A DNA stretch of 64,000 bases from DAOUKH01 sp965261455 (GTDB lineage Bacteria; Chloroflexota; Dehalococcoidia; SHYB01): NCBI GenBank assembly GCA_965261455.1, contig OZ253453.1, positions 1,612,001 to 1,676,000 of the forward strand, read 5' to 3'. A model generated the notes under the pieces. It was not told where the DNA came from. It ran no database searches and saw only the letters and a list, made by a program, of their open reading frames with translations. Of this stretch, positions 1 through 7,597 are shown one piece after another. The position numbers and the translations under genes were made by a program. Each line of letters opens with the position of its first letter. Within the stretch, counting starts at the first letter, position 1.

Positions 1-1026
1 TCCCTGGACGTCGGCTTCGGTGGGTGGGTTCAACGGCGTGCATTCCCGTTCGAGCAGACGCATGCCGGTCTCGGCACGAGCCACGATATGGCCGTAACGG
101 TTCGCCAGCTTCGGCCCCACGTAGTCACGGTCCTTCTTTGTCCCGTCCGGTTGAATGACCTCCGCAGCAAAGTCGTCGGTGACGGTGCCGACGGTCACCA
201 ACCCAGGATACCGCTCGTCCGTGATCTGTCCTAGCCAGCGGGCCAATTCGGCGTACGACCTGCCTCGCTGCAGGAGGGAGTACGAACCCACTAGCTCAAT
301 TTCGTCCAGCAACACCACCCAGCCTTTGTAGCCGGCGCCCTTTATCAGCTCAATGGCGAACCGAAGCCGCTGCGGCGGCAGTTCGGACGCTTTGGGCGCG
401 CGGAAGGAGTAACTTTGCAATTGCCCTATCTGCCGAAGGCCGTCCTTGATTCGGGAAACCTTGATTCGGTCTCCTCCCCACCAGTATTCGATTTCTCCAT
501 CCAATTCAAGATCGTTCGACCGTTCATGGACGAGCAGACTGGCCGGAAACATCTGGCTGAGACCGTTCGATGGGGTATTGTTTGCCCAGGGGAAGAAGGC
601 CGCATAGTGCTTAGAGTCCGGCCTTAGGGCCTGCCCCAGTTCTTCAACTAGCCGCCCGCTCCGGTCGGGCATTCGGCCGTTTTCCACCGCCGACTTGAAC
701 ACTTTGCCGAGGTCATAGAGCGGCGTTTCCTTACTGATGGCCACTCTGCTGCACACAAAGCCCTGCGAGAGTGCCTCGTGCTCAAGGTGGGTAAGCAAAT
801 GTGACTTGCCCGAACCAAAATCGCCGGAAACCAGCATCCCCAAGGCGCCAGCCGGTGGATCGTCTCTGTTAGCGGCCTCGGTCAACAACTCCGCGAACCG
901 GCTCTTGGCCTCAGGCTGGTTGCAGCCCAGGATCTTTACTGCGTCTCCGTTAGGCACACCGTTACGAAGGGCTTCGAGAGCGCGCCGACAGGTGAGTGCG
1001 TGCTGTTCGTCAGCCTGAGCTGTCAT
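1..1026 (-). CDS. DUF2791 (BrxC/BrxD-type) P-loop ATPase, partial
   Basis: The gene reads leftward off the window; 342 codons from an ATG at 1026 are open and no stop is seen. It has a Walker A GDFGSGKS at residues 68-75 and a Walker B WVVLLDE at 236-242. The stretch after it, IELVGSYSLLQRGRSYAEL, is what I associate with the DUF2791 family (PF10923), whose members include the BREX ATPases BrxC and BrxD. It is the third gene of a tight minus-strand cassette, starting 9 bp after the stop of the preceding gene, with a Shine-Dalgarno-like AAGGCGAG overlapping that stop. Family members are found in phage-defence (BREX, Pgl-like) and Ter-type stress clusters, so a defence role is inferred. No BREX methylase or phosphatase is visible, but the operon continues outside the window. 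Confidence 0.8.
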   Translation of the reverse strand, partial: MTAQADEQHALTCRRALEALRNGVPNGDAVKILGCNQPEAKSRFAELLTEAANRDDPPAGALGMLVSGDFGSGKSHLLTHLEHEALSQGFVCSRVAISKETPLYDLGKVFKSAVENGRMPDRSGRLVEELGQALRPDSKHYAAFFPWANNTPSNGLSQMFPASLLVHERSNDLELDGEIEYWWGGDRIKVSRIKDGLRQIGQLQSYSFRAPKASELPPQRLRFAIELIKGAGYKGWVVLLDEIELVGSYSLLQRGRSYAELARWLGQITDERYPGLVTVGTVTDDFAAEVIQPDGTKKDRDYVGPKLANRYGHIVARAETGMRLLERECTPLNPPTEADVQG

Positions 1027-1035
1027 GATCTCGCC

Positions 1036-1998
1036 TTATGAGAATCGCATCAGAGATGCGATAGGATTGACCAAGTTCCGGTCACGGACGTCATCCATTA
1101 CCCTAGTGCGCAGGGCTGGATAAATGCCATAGCCGCGGGATTTGGGACCTTCGTCGAGGAAATCCTGGCTAGTCGCCACCACCATCAGCGCGCCGGTCAG
1201 CCGGTCTACCCCATCGACAAACTCCCGCAGCAGTTCGTAGTGGTCTACCGCCATGGCCCTACTGTAATACCGCAGGCCGTCTTTAGGGTTGCGCGCCAAG
1301 GTTACGCGGGAATTATCCAGCAGTATCACCGTTCCGGCACACCCCGCGTGGCGGATCCAGTAGAGAGCCGATTCGATGAAGTATCTGGCCGTAGTGCGGT
1401 TGATGGCGGTGTAGATGGTGAAGGGCCGAACACTGCTAATCCGTGTATTTGCGCCGGTTAACCAATCCAGCAGTGGCTGTCCTTCATACTTCCCACCGTT
1501 CCGAGTGTTTTCGTTCAAGCAGAGATAGCTCATGGCCACCCGGAAGTCTTTGGCCATGTTCAGGTCTTTGGCGACATCGTTCTGTATTCCCGGCCTAATC
1601 TCGTTCATAACGGACTGCGATTCGAGGCCGTGGACCGTGGCGGCGACGGCGTCAAAGACGTTGACGGCACCGCCTGGGTCTATGCCTGCAACCTGATAAC
1701 CCCTTTCGCCAGCCAGGCGCAGGAGCACACGGCGAGCTAGGAGCCGCCAATCGAGTTGACCGGCCAGCTTGAAGAAGATGTCCTGCGGCATATGGGCCCG
1801 CATCGTCGCGGCGTCCAACTCGACGAAGACGTAGTCCAACTCTCGGCAGCGGGCCGCTAGCGCCGTGGACAGGTCCGCCCGCAGACGCTCCGGCGTCACA
1901 GCAAACTTGATGGACGCGCCGCCGTCCCGGACGAATGTCGACAGGTATTCCGCGTCGAGAACGCGGAGCCAGTCATCCAAAGAGATAGTGTTCGGCAT
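1036..1998 (-). CDS. DUF2791-like protein without a P-loop
   Basis: A 320-residue protein that looks like a degenerate paralogue of the adjacent ATPase family. The N-terminal stretch YLSTFVRDGGASIKF resembles the segment before the P-loop in BrxD-like proteins, but no GxxxxGK[ST] follows. Where a Walker B would be expected it has GTVILLDNSR, which lacks the catalytic glutamate. The C-terminal end (RTRVMDDVRDRNLVNPIA) also looks DUF2791-like. The start codon overlaps the stop of the upstream gene as TGATG, which implies translational coupling. It may be a regulatory or structural partner of the intact ATPase. The family assignment rests on remembered motifs and is moderately certain; loss of the P-loop is seen directly. 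Confidence 0.6.
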   Translation of the reverse strand: MPNTISLDDWLRVLDAEYLSTFVRDGGASIKFAVTPERLRADLSTALAARCRELDYVFVELDAATMRAHMPQDIFFKLAGQLDWRLLARRVLLRLAGERGYQVAGIDPGGAVNVFDAVAATVHGLESQSVMNEIRPGIQNDVAKDLNMAKDFRVAMSYLCLNENTRNGGKYEGQPLLDWLTGANTRISSVRPFTIYTAINRTTARYFIESALYWIRHAGCAGTVILLDNSRVTLARNPKDGLRYYSRAMAVDHYELLREFVDGVDRLTGALMVVATSQDFLDEGPKSRGYGIYPALRTRVMDDVRDRNLVNPIASLMRFS

Positions 1999-2798
1999 CA
2001 GCCCGCCTCGGTAAACCGGACGCCGTAGTATTGGACATCTTGGCCATCCGGTCCGACAAAGGTGAACAGACCCTTTGCGCTCCGTGTGCCTGTAGACGCG
2101 GGGAATGAGACGCTAGCTCCCGACCTCGTCGTCGTTTGGCCGCTCGTTTCCAGCCGGTAGATATCCCGGGCGAAGTCGGTGGTGGCATACTCCAGTGTGG
2201 TCCCCGGCAGCGAGGTGAACTGCTTGTAGATTCTGTCCAGGGGCACTACACGCTCCTGGACTCCCTTGACCAAGCGACTCGAGGAGTCTTCCAGTATGAT
2301 GTCCAGGTATCTTGCATACAAAGCCCCAAGAAAACGATCGACAGGGTATCTGCCGGGCTTCTTCTGGTTCTCGTATAGGAGACCCAGCAGGTGCGACGGC
2401 CTGATGGCTTTAGTCTGTTTCTTGTCGATTTTGACCGCCCGCGCACCCGGAAGAATTCGCACGATGGACGGGTGGCAGATCAACCGGCCGTCCCGCTCGT
2501 GGATTTCCAAGCCCCGCTCTGAGGCAGCCCGGCGCAATTCGGCGCTGTAGCCGTCCCGAAGGTATTGTTCCTCTTCGTGATCCTGGAACGGCCAGGATTG
2601 GACGGCGTTGGCCACCGCTTGCTCTAGGGCCATCCGCGCGGCGTTGAGTTTCTCCTGGGTCCTCTTGATGGCGGCGATGTTCCCTTCCTTGGCCGCCTTC
2701 CGCAGTTCTTTGGCCAGCTTTGCTAGATCCGTAGCCGATTTTGCCGTTACTTCTGCAATGCTTTCCGTATCGCTGAATGCTTGTTCAAAGCGGTTCAT
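1998..2798 (-). CDS. Coiled-coil protein, first gene of DUF2791 cassette
   Basis: A 266-residue protein of unknown function and first gene of the minus-strand cassette. Residues about 15-65 are Ala/Lys/Glu-rich with heptad-like spacing and should form a coiled coil. The rest is mixed alpha/beta with no catalytic motif that I recognise and no signal peptide or membrane segment. It starts at an ATG at 2798 with GGGAG five bases upstream and ends in a one-base TGATG overlap with the next gene. A TACAAT hexamer at 2818-2823 could be its -10 element. Co-translation with two DUF2791-type proteins suggests that it is a subunit or adaptor of the same system, possibly specifying the target. I do not recognise its domain. 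Confidence 0.6.
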   Translation of the reverse strand: MNRFEQAFSDTESIAEVTAKSATDLAKLAKELRKAAKEGNIAAIKRTQEKLNAARMALEQAVANAVQSWPFQDHEEEQYLRDGYSAELRRAASERGLEIHERDGRLICHPSIVRILPGARAVKIDKKQTKAIRPSHLLGLLYENQKKPGRYPVDRFLGALYARYLDIILEDSSSRLVKGVQERVVPLDRIYKQFTSLPGTTLEYATTDFARDIYRLETSGQTTTRSGASVSFPASTGTRSAKGLFTFVGPDGQDVQYYGVRFTEAG

Positions 2799-2846
2799 CG
2801 CTTACTCCCGGCGGCGGATTGTATCATCATGGTAGCCCCGCTGCCC

Positions 2847-3887
2847 CTAAGCTCCCGGCGCCAGCGCTTCGATGGCGTGCTCCACGGACTCCCCCGCTTC
2901 GCCGGTGCGGATGGGGGCGATGACGGGGAGGTCGAGACCGATGGCGCGGAGGTCGTCGATGCGGGCGCGGCATTCGTCGGCGGTGCCGATGATGACCATG
3001 GCGTGGATCAGGCGGTCGGTGACGGCGCGGGCGGCGGCTTGCTCGTCGCCACGGTCGAGGGCGGTGGTGATGGCGCGGGTCTCCTCCTCGAAGCCGAGGT
3101 CTTCGAAGTAGCGGGCGTAGAACGGGAGGCGCATGCGGCCCGCAAGGATCTGCTGGAGCACGCGCTTGGCGCGCTCGTAGTCGTCGGTGACGGCGACGCG
3201 CACGTAGCAAGTCACGTCGCAGGCGCCGGACTCGCGCCCCGCCGCGGCCTCGCCATCGCGGACCAGGCCCACCGCCTCCTCGACGTACGCCTTGGGCGAG
3301 AAGTTGAGAATGACACCGTCGGCAATCTCGCCGGCCAGCCGCACCATCTTGGGCTTGAGCGCGGCGAGGTAGACAGGCAGTGGGTCCTGCACGGGGCGCA
3401 CGCTGATTTCGGCCCCGCTGGTGCGGAAGACCTTGCCCTCGAAGGTGACCCGCTCGCCGGCGAGCAGCCGCCGGACGATCTGGACCGTCTCGCGGCCCCG
3501 CGTGATGGGACGGTCGAAGGGGACGCCGTGGCCGCCCTGCGTCATCGGCTCGTGGCCAACGCCGAGACCGAGGATGAAGCGCCCGCCGGTCAGCTCGTCG
3601 ATGGTGGCGGCGGACATGGCCGTCATCGTCGGGGTCCGGGTGTAGGTGGAGAGGATGCCGGTAGCGAGCCGGATACGCTCGGTATGGAGTCCGAGGGCGG
3701 CGAGGAAGGTCACGGCGTCGCGCCCGAAGCCTTCGGGGAGCCAGACCGAGTCGTAGCCGAGCCGGTCGGCGAGGCCGACGACGCCGCGGACCTCGTCGAA
3801 CGCGAACCGGCGCGGGTTGGCGGCAGTGCCAGGGTCCCGCAGGGCGAAGGCGGCGTCGGCTTCGATACGCAGTCCTATGCGGCTCAT
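2847..3887 (-). CDS. LLM-class F420-dependent oxidoreductase
   Basis: A 346-residue member of the luciferase-like monooxygenase (LLM) superfamily, a TIM-barrel family using F420 or FMN. The typical segments are present: a start reading RIGLRIEAD, SVWLPEGFG, IRLATGI, and GGRFILGLGVGHEPM, the family signature around the cofactor phosphate. The length is normal. The start overlaps the stop of the upstream LLM gene by four bases (ATGA), so the pair is co-translated. The substrate is unknown; such enzymes act in hydride transfer or oxygenation of diverse organics, and tandem copies are common in F420-rich Chloroflexota and Actinobacteria. F420 versus FMN cannot be decided from the sequence alone. 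Confidence 0.85.
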   Translation of the reverse strand: MSRIGLRIEADAAFALRDPGTAANPRRFAFDEVRGVVGLADRLGYDSVWLPEGFGRDAVTFLAALGLHTERIRLATGILSTYTRTPTMTAMSAATIDELTGGRFILGLGVGHEPMTQGGHGVPFDRPITRGRETVQIVRRLLAGERVTFEGKVFRTSGAEISVRPVQDPLPVYLAALKPKMVRLAGEIADGVILNFSPKAYVEEAVGLVRDGEAAAGRESGACDVTCYVRVAVTDDYERAKRVLQQILAGRMRLPFYARYFEDLGFEEETRAITTALDRGDEQAAARAVTDRLIHAMVIIGTADECRARIDDLRAIGLDLPVIAPIRTGEAGESVEHAIEALAPGA

Positions 3888-4825
3888 GATGCGTTCACCA
3901 CGTCGATCACCTTCTCCTTGAAACGGGCGGCGTTATCGGCGTACTCGGCGCGGGACTCGGCGGGCAACATGCAGGTAAAGACGCTGAAGCCCATCTCGCG
4001 CAGTGTCAGGATGCGCTCGATGACGGGGCCGTGGTCGAAATAGGGAGGGTAGATCGAGTCGAGCCCGCCTATGCCGCCGGTGCACAGCGTCAGGGGCGCG
4101 GTCCGGCCCACCCGCTCGGCGTGCTCGCGGGCGAGGGCGAGGCGCTCGCGGAAGTCGTCGAGCGTGCTCAGCGGAGGTGTCAGGGTGCGGGGGAGCGTCC
4201 CCGCGACCGGAATCCAGCCGTCGCCCCGCTCGATGGCGCGGCGCATCGCCTTGCGGCTGTTGCCGCCGACCCAGATGGGCGGGTGGGGCTTCTGCACCGG
4301 CGTCGGCTTCATCACGCAGTTGCGGGCGGTGAAGTGGCGGCCGTCGAAGTCGAAGACCTCACCGGTCCAGGCCGCCTTCATGGCGTCGATGGCCTCGTCG
4401 GAGAGCTCGTTGAGCTCGGCGCGGTCAACGCCGAGCGCGTCGAACTCCGGCTTGAGGAAGCCTGCGCCCACGCCGAGGATCAGGCGGCCGTTGGAGACGG
4501 CGTCGACGGTAACAACGGACTTGGCGGTGATGAACGGGTTCTGATAGGGAAGGATGAGGACGTGGGTCTGGACGCGGAGGCGGGTGGTGGCCGCGGCGGC
4601 CACGCCGAGGGCGACCCACGGATCGAGGGGGTGGATGCCGAGGTTGGCGGTCCAATCGGCCTCGGGTATCCAGTGGTGGGTCAGCTCGACGGCGTCGAAA
4701 CCGTTGTCCTCGGCGGCGCGCGCCATGGACTGGATGCCCTCGGCGTTGGTGAACTCGGGGCCGAGGTCCCAGCGGTGGGTGAGGAGCCGAAGGTGGAACC
4801 GGGCGGGGCCGGAGGTGTCGAACAT
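3884..4825 (-). CDS. LLM-class F420-dependent oxidoreductase (paired)
   Basis: A 313-residue LLM oxidoreductase. The reading frame is open upstream to 4882, but I place the start at the ATG at 4825 because it is preceded by GGAAGG at good spacing and because the encoded start MFDTSGPARFHLRL begins at the first beta strand. Segments FDAVELTHHWIPEAD, LRVQTHVLILPY and GRLILGVGAGFLKPEFDALG fit the Rv2161c-like (TIGR03619) branch. It overlaps the next LLM gene by four bases. The two proteins differ clearly from each other, so this is not a recent duplication. They may form a heteromer or act on related substrates; the substrate is unknown. Confidence 0.85.
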   Translation of the reverse strand: MFDTSGPARFHLRLLTHRWDLGPEFTNAEGIQSMARAAEDNGFDAVELTHHWIPEADWTANLGIHPLDPWVALGVAAAATTRLRVQTHVLILPYQNPFITAKSVVTVDAVSNGRLILGVGAGFLKPEFDALGVDRAELNELSDEAIDAMKAAWTGEVFDFDGRHFTARNCVMKPTPVQKPHPPIWVGGNSRKAMRRAIERGDGWIPVAGTLPRTLTPPLSTLDDFRERLALAREHAERVGRTAPLTLCTGGIGGLDSIYPPYFDHGPVIERILTLREMGFSVFTCMLPAESRAEYADNAARFKEKVIDVVNAS

Positions 4826-4943
4826 AGGCTGCCTTCCTGCTCCGTCCCGGTTGCGGCGCGGCGGACGGCGGAGCGCTTGCATTGTTTAGACTTCAGACAG
4901 TAGCCTGTCAACCGTTGCGCCGACGCATCTCCCAGAGAGGGGA

Positions 4944-4963
4944 GGGCGAGTCGCGACTCGCCC
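4944..4963. repeat. 20-bp perfect palindrome (dispersed family R1)
   Basis: GGGCGAGTCGCGACTCGCCC is a perfect 20-bp palindrome followed by CCTAC. It lies between a leftward and a rightward gene start. The same design recurs at 13950-13969 and 37381-37400, always next to a CGTAG/CTACG motif, which marks a dispersed intergenic repeat family. Confidence 0.8.
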
Positions 4964-5068
4964 CTACACGGGAGACGGCGCCCTTTTGGGTGCCGACGCG
5001 CCTGCGGCGCCCGCCCTCTCTCTATCCCAGCCAAAGGGGGAGAGGGCCGGCGGAGAAGGGATACGCCC

Positions 5069-6481
5069 ATGACCATGACGACAGCGGACCGCCAAAAGAC
5101 CCTCGAACAGATGCGCCGCATCTTCCGGCCCCGCGGCGTGGCCGTGGTGGGGGCCTCGTCGACGCCGGGCAAGCTGGGCTACGCCATCGTCGAGAACCTG
5201 AAGAACGGCGGGTTCGAGGGCGGTATCTATCCGGTGAACCCCGGCGCGACGAAGATCCTGGGCTACCCCTGCTACAAGGCGCTCGCCGACGTCCCCGGCG
5301 ACACCGACGTCGCGCTGGTGAGCATCCCCGCCAAGGGCGTCGCGGGGCTGGTGGAGCCGGCGGCGGAGAAGGGAATCGCGGGGCTGGTAGTGATCAGCTC
5401 CGGCTTCGCCGAGACGGGCGAAGTCGAGCTGCAGCGGGAGCTTCAGGCGCTGGGCCGCGAGCACGGCGTCCGCATCATGGGCCCCAACATCTACGGCTAC
5501 TACTACACCCACGCCGGGCTGTGCGCCACGTTCTGCACGCCCTACACCGAGAAGGGCGGCGTGGCGCTGGTCTCCCAGAGCGGCGGCGTGGGCATGGCCA
5601 TCCTGGGGTACAGCCGGTCGCGGCGCATGGGCGTGTCGGCGATCGTGGGCCTGGGCAACAAGAGCGACATCGACGAGGACGATCTGCTCGAATTCTTCGG
5701 CGACGACCCTAACACGGAGGTCGTCGCCATCCACATGGAAGACCTGAAGAGCGGCCGCGCCTTCTTCGACGCGGCGAGCCGCGTCACGCGCTCAAAGCCC
5801 GTCGTGGTGCTGAAGGGCGGGCGCACCGGCGCGGGGGCGAAGGCGGCGGCGTCGCACACCGCCGCGCTGGCGGGAGAGGACCGCATCTACGACGCGGCGT
5901 TCATCCAATCGGGCGTGGTGCGAGCCCACACCTTGAAGGAGCTGCTCGACTGGTCGCGGGCGCTCCAGATGCTCCCCGACCCCGAGGGCGAGAACGTGGC
6001 CATCATCACCGGCGCCGGCGGACTGGGCGTCCTGCTCAGCGACGCCTGCGTCGACCGCGGCCTCTCGCTGATGGAAATCCCCGACGATCTCGACGCGGCG
6101 TTCCGTCAGTACATCCCCCCGTTCGGCGCGGCGGGCAACCCCATCGACATCACAGGCGGCGAGCCGCCGGAGACGTACAAGCAGACGATTCTGCTGGGTC
6201 TCAACGACCCCCGAGTCCACGCCCTCATCATCGGCTATTGGCACACCGTCATCACGCCGCCGATGGTGTTCGCCAAGGTGCTCGAAGAGGCGATGAACGA
6301 GGCGCGGGCGGCGGGCAACGTGAAGCCCGTCGTCGTCTCCCTAGCCGGCGACACCGAAGTCGAGGAGGCGGCCCGCTACATCGAAGACTTCGGCGTCCCC
6401 GCCTACCCCTACGCCGCCGAGGACGCGGTGGCGGCGCTAGCGGCGCGCTACACCTTCTGGCGCGGCAAGCAGCGGGGGTAG
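5069..6481 (+). CDS. Acyl-CoA synthetase (NDP-forming)-like alpha subunit
   Basis: A 470-residue protein of the ADP-forming acetyl/acyl-CoA synthetase family. An N-terminal CoA-binding Rossmann domain begins FRPRGVAVVGASSTPGKLG. The succinyl-CoA-ligase-like domains follow, with ALVSQSGGVG and the phospho-histidine segment AASHTAALAGEDRIYDAAF, where the His accepts phosphate. The ATP-grasp beta part is absent (length 470, not about 700), so it would need a separate beta subunit; none is seen nearby. The start has ATG ACC ATG ACG, so two start positions are possible, with GGAGAAGG upstream. It probably converts an acyl-CoA to acid plus ATP or the reverse. It sits alone on the plus strand between catabolic genes. 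Confidence 0.8.
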   Translation: MTMTTADRQKTLEQMRRIFRPRGVAVVGASSTPGKLGYAIVENLKNGGFEGGIYPVNPGATKILGYPCYKALADVPGDTDVALVSIPAKGVAGLVEPAAEKGIAGLVVISSGFAETGEVELQRELQALGREHGVRIMGPNIYGYYYTHAGLCATFCTPYTEKGGVALVSQSGGVGMAILGYSRSRRMGVSAIVGLGNKSDIDEDDLLEFFGDDPNTEVVAIHMEDLKSGRAFFDAASRVTRSKPVVVLKGGRTGAGAKAAASHTAALAGEDRIYDAAFIQSGVVRAHTLKELLDWSRALQMLPDPEGENVAIITGAGGLGVLLSDACVDRGLSLMEIPDDLDAAFRQYIPPFGAAGNPIDITGGEPPETYKQTILLGLNDPRVHALIIGYWHTVITPPMVFAKVLEEAMNEARAAGNVKPVVVSLAGDTEVEEAARYIEDFGVPAYPYAAEDAVAALAARYTFWRGKQRG

Positions 6482-6522
6482 AACGCGGGGCTCAGACTGA
6501 CAATGCCGCTCCCAGCCAACTA

Positions 6523-6552
6523 TACAGTATAGCAGCAAGCTGCTATACTGTA
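6523..6552. promoter_or_regulatory. Perfect 14-bp inverted repeat before DUF4258 gene
   Basis: TACAGTATAGCAGC and GCTGCTATACTGTA are separated by two bases (AA) and are exact reverse complements. The element ends eight bases before the ATG at 6560. It is AT-rich in a GC-rich region and has no U-run, so an autoregulatory operator (as in toxin-antitoxin operons) fits better than a terminator for the upstream gene. It could also form a hairpin hiding the weak ribosome site. Confidence 0.7.
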
Positions 6553-6559
6553 CTGAAGA

Positions 6560-6805
6560 ATGAAGGCGACGGCATATTACCGGAACACCGTTGAGAAGAA
6601 GAGGCCGTACCTCCGCGATGAATACTGCGAGCGCGTTATGGGCAACCCTGAGCAAATGCAGGCCGACCCCCGTCCCGGTCGTACGCGCTTATGGGGTTAC
6701 GTCGCGGAGTTGCAGCATCATCTGAGGGTTGTGGTGGAGGCAGACGGTGAGACGGTCCACAACGCATTCATTGATGGGGAGGCAGAGCGATGGTTGACGC
6801 GGTAG
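6560..6805 (+). CDS. DUF4258-like small protein
   Basis: An 81-residue protein. The pattern YLRDEYCERVMGNPEQMQ, then GRTRLWGYVAEL, then HLRVVVEADGETVHNAFID matches the layout I know for DUF4258 (a region ending NPE, GR-R-W-Y, LRVVVE-DG). DUF4258 proteins have a RelE/BrnT-like small fold and often pair with DUF2283 proteins, as here: the next gene overlaps by 16 bp and carries a DUF2283 domain. The ribosome site is weak (GAAG). The inverted repeat just upstream suggests autoregulation. A toxin-antitoxin-like role is inferred only; the assignment is by pattern memory. Confidence 0.65.
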   Translation: MKATAYYRNTVEKKRPYLRDEYCERVMGNPEQMQADPRPGRTRLWGYVAELQHHLRVVVEADGETVHNAFIDGEAERWLTR

Positions 6806-7419
6806 TGCGGAGGCCGGAGATCATCTACGCTGAGGAGTCGGACATTCTTCGTGTGCAGTTTGAGGAGAAGCCCAGCGTCCAATCGGTTGAGGTCGCTGAG
6901 GGGATAGTCCTAGACTACGATGAGGAAGGTCGCGCCGTGGCGATTGAGATCGATGGCGCGGGCCTACTCCTGCGTGACTTCAGGATCAGGGCTAACGCCG
7001 TATTCTCGTCGGAGCGCTACCTGGATACCTTCCAGAAGCTGCTCAGCTTCGGATCGATGTTCGATGGCCCCCAGTCCGCAGCGACCCGTGTACCGACTGG
7101 ACTTGAGGCCATGCTGTTGCAGTGCGAGCGCAGAGACCCAGCAGAGGGCGTCGCGCAAGCACTGAAGTTTGGCTTCCCAGAGGCTGCACAGGACGACCTC
7201 GCCCACACGCTCTTCAGCATTCCTCCCGCCCTCTGCTTCCCACTCCGGAAGCAGGTCGTTGGCTATCTACAGGGCGATTCGACACAAAAGCTAGAGAAGA
7301 AGCGGGTCACGCTGCTCCTCGATACCTACATCCACAGTATCTACCAGTCGAGAGCGGAGGATGAAAACAGCAGTCTCCAGAAGGTCATGTCCGAGGCGCT
7401 GAAGCAGCACGTGCTGTAG
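6790..7419 (+). CDS. DUF2283 domain protein with C-terminal extension
   Basis: A 209-residue protein. Residues about 10-60 are a DUF2283 domain (IIYAEESDILRVQF, VAEGIVLDYDEEGRAVAIEI). DUF2283 proteins are usually only about 60-90 residues; here about 140 further residues follow, mostly helical and of no family that I recognise (for example LEAMLLQCERRDPAEG and KKRVTLLLDTYIHSIYQ). The gene overlaps the DUF4258 gene by 16 bp and has GAGG upstream of its ATG. If the pair is toxin-antitoxin-like, this would be the antitoxin side with an added domain. The frame is continuous, so the fusion is not an obvious artefact. Confidence 0.75.
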   Translation: MVDAVVRRPEIIYAEESDILRVQFEEKPSVQSVEVAEGIVLDYDEEGRAVAIEIDGAGLLLRDFRIRANAVFSSERYLDTFQKLLSFGSMFDGPQSAATRVPTGLEAMLLQCERRDPAEGVAQALKFGFPEAAQDDLAHTLFSIPPALCFPLRKQVVGYLQGDSTQKLEKKRVTLLLDTYIHSIYQSRAEDENSSLQKVMSEALKQHVL

Positions 7420-7597
7420 GGCTGGAACGTCCCGGTCACGGTCGTGCCCGGCGTTGAGCAGCGTCCTCCCTGACAGTGTTTAGCCGCCGCTGCCATCCCC
7501 GTCGACAACAAGGTAATACCTTCCGGGCCCAAGCCTTCGGAATACACGAGATCGCTACCGTTCAAGCGATCCGGAGCGGAGTAAGACCTCCCTCGCG

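Noticed and set aside
6523..6552. Terminator for the acyl-CoA synthetase-like gene
   Set aside because: The stem is AT-rich, has only a two-base loop and no T-run; an operator or ribosome-site hairpin is more likely.
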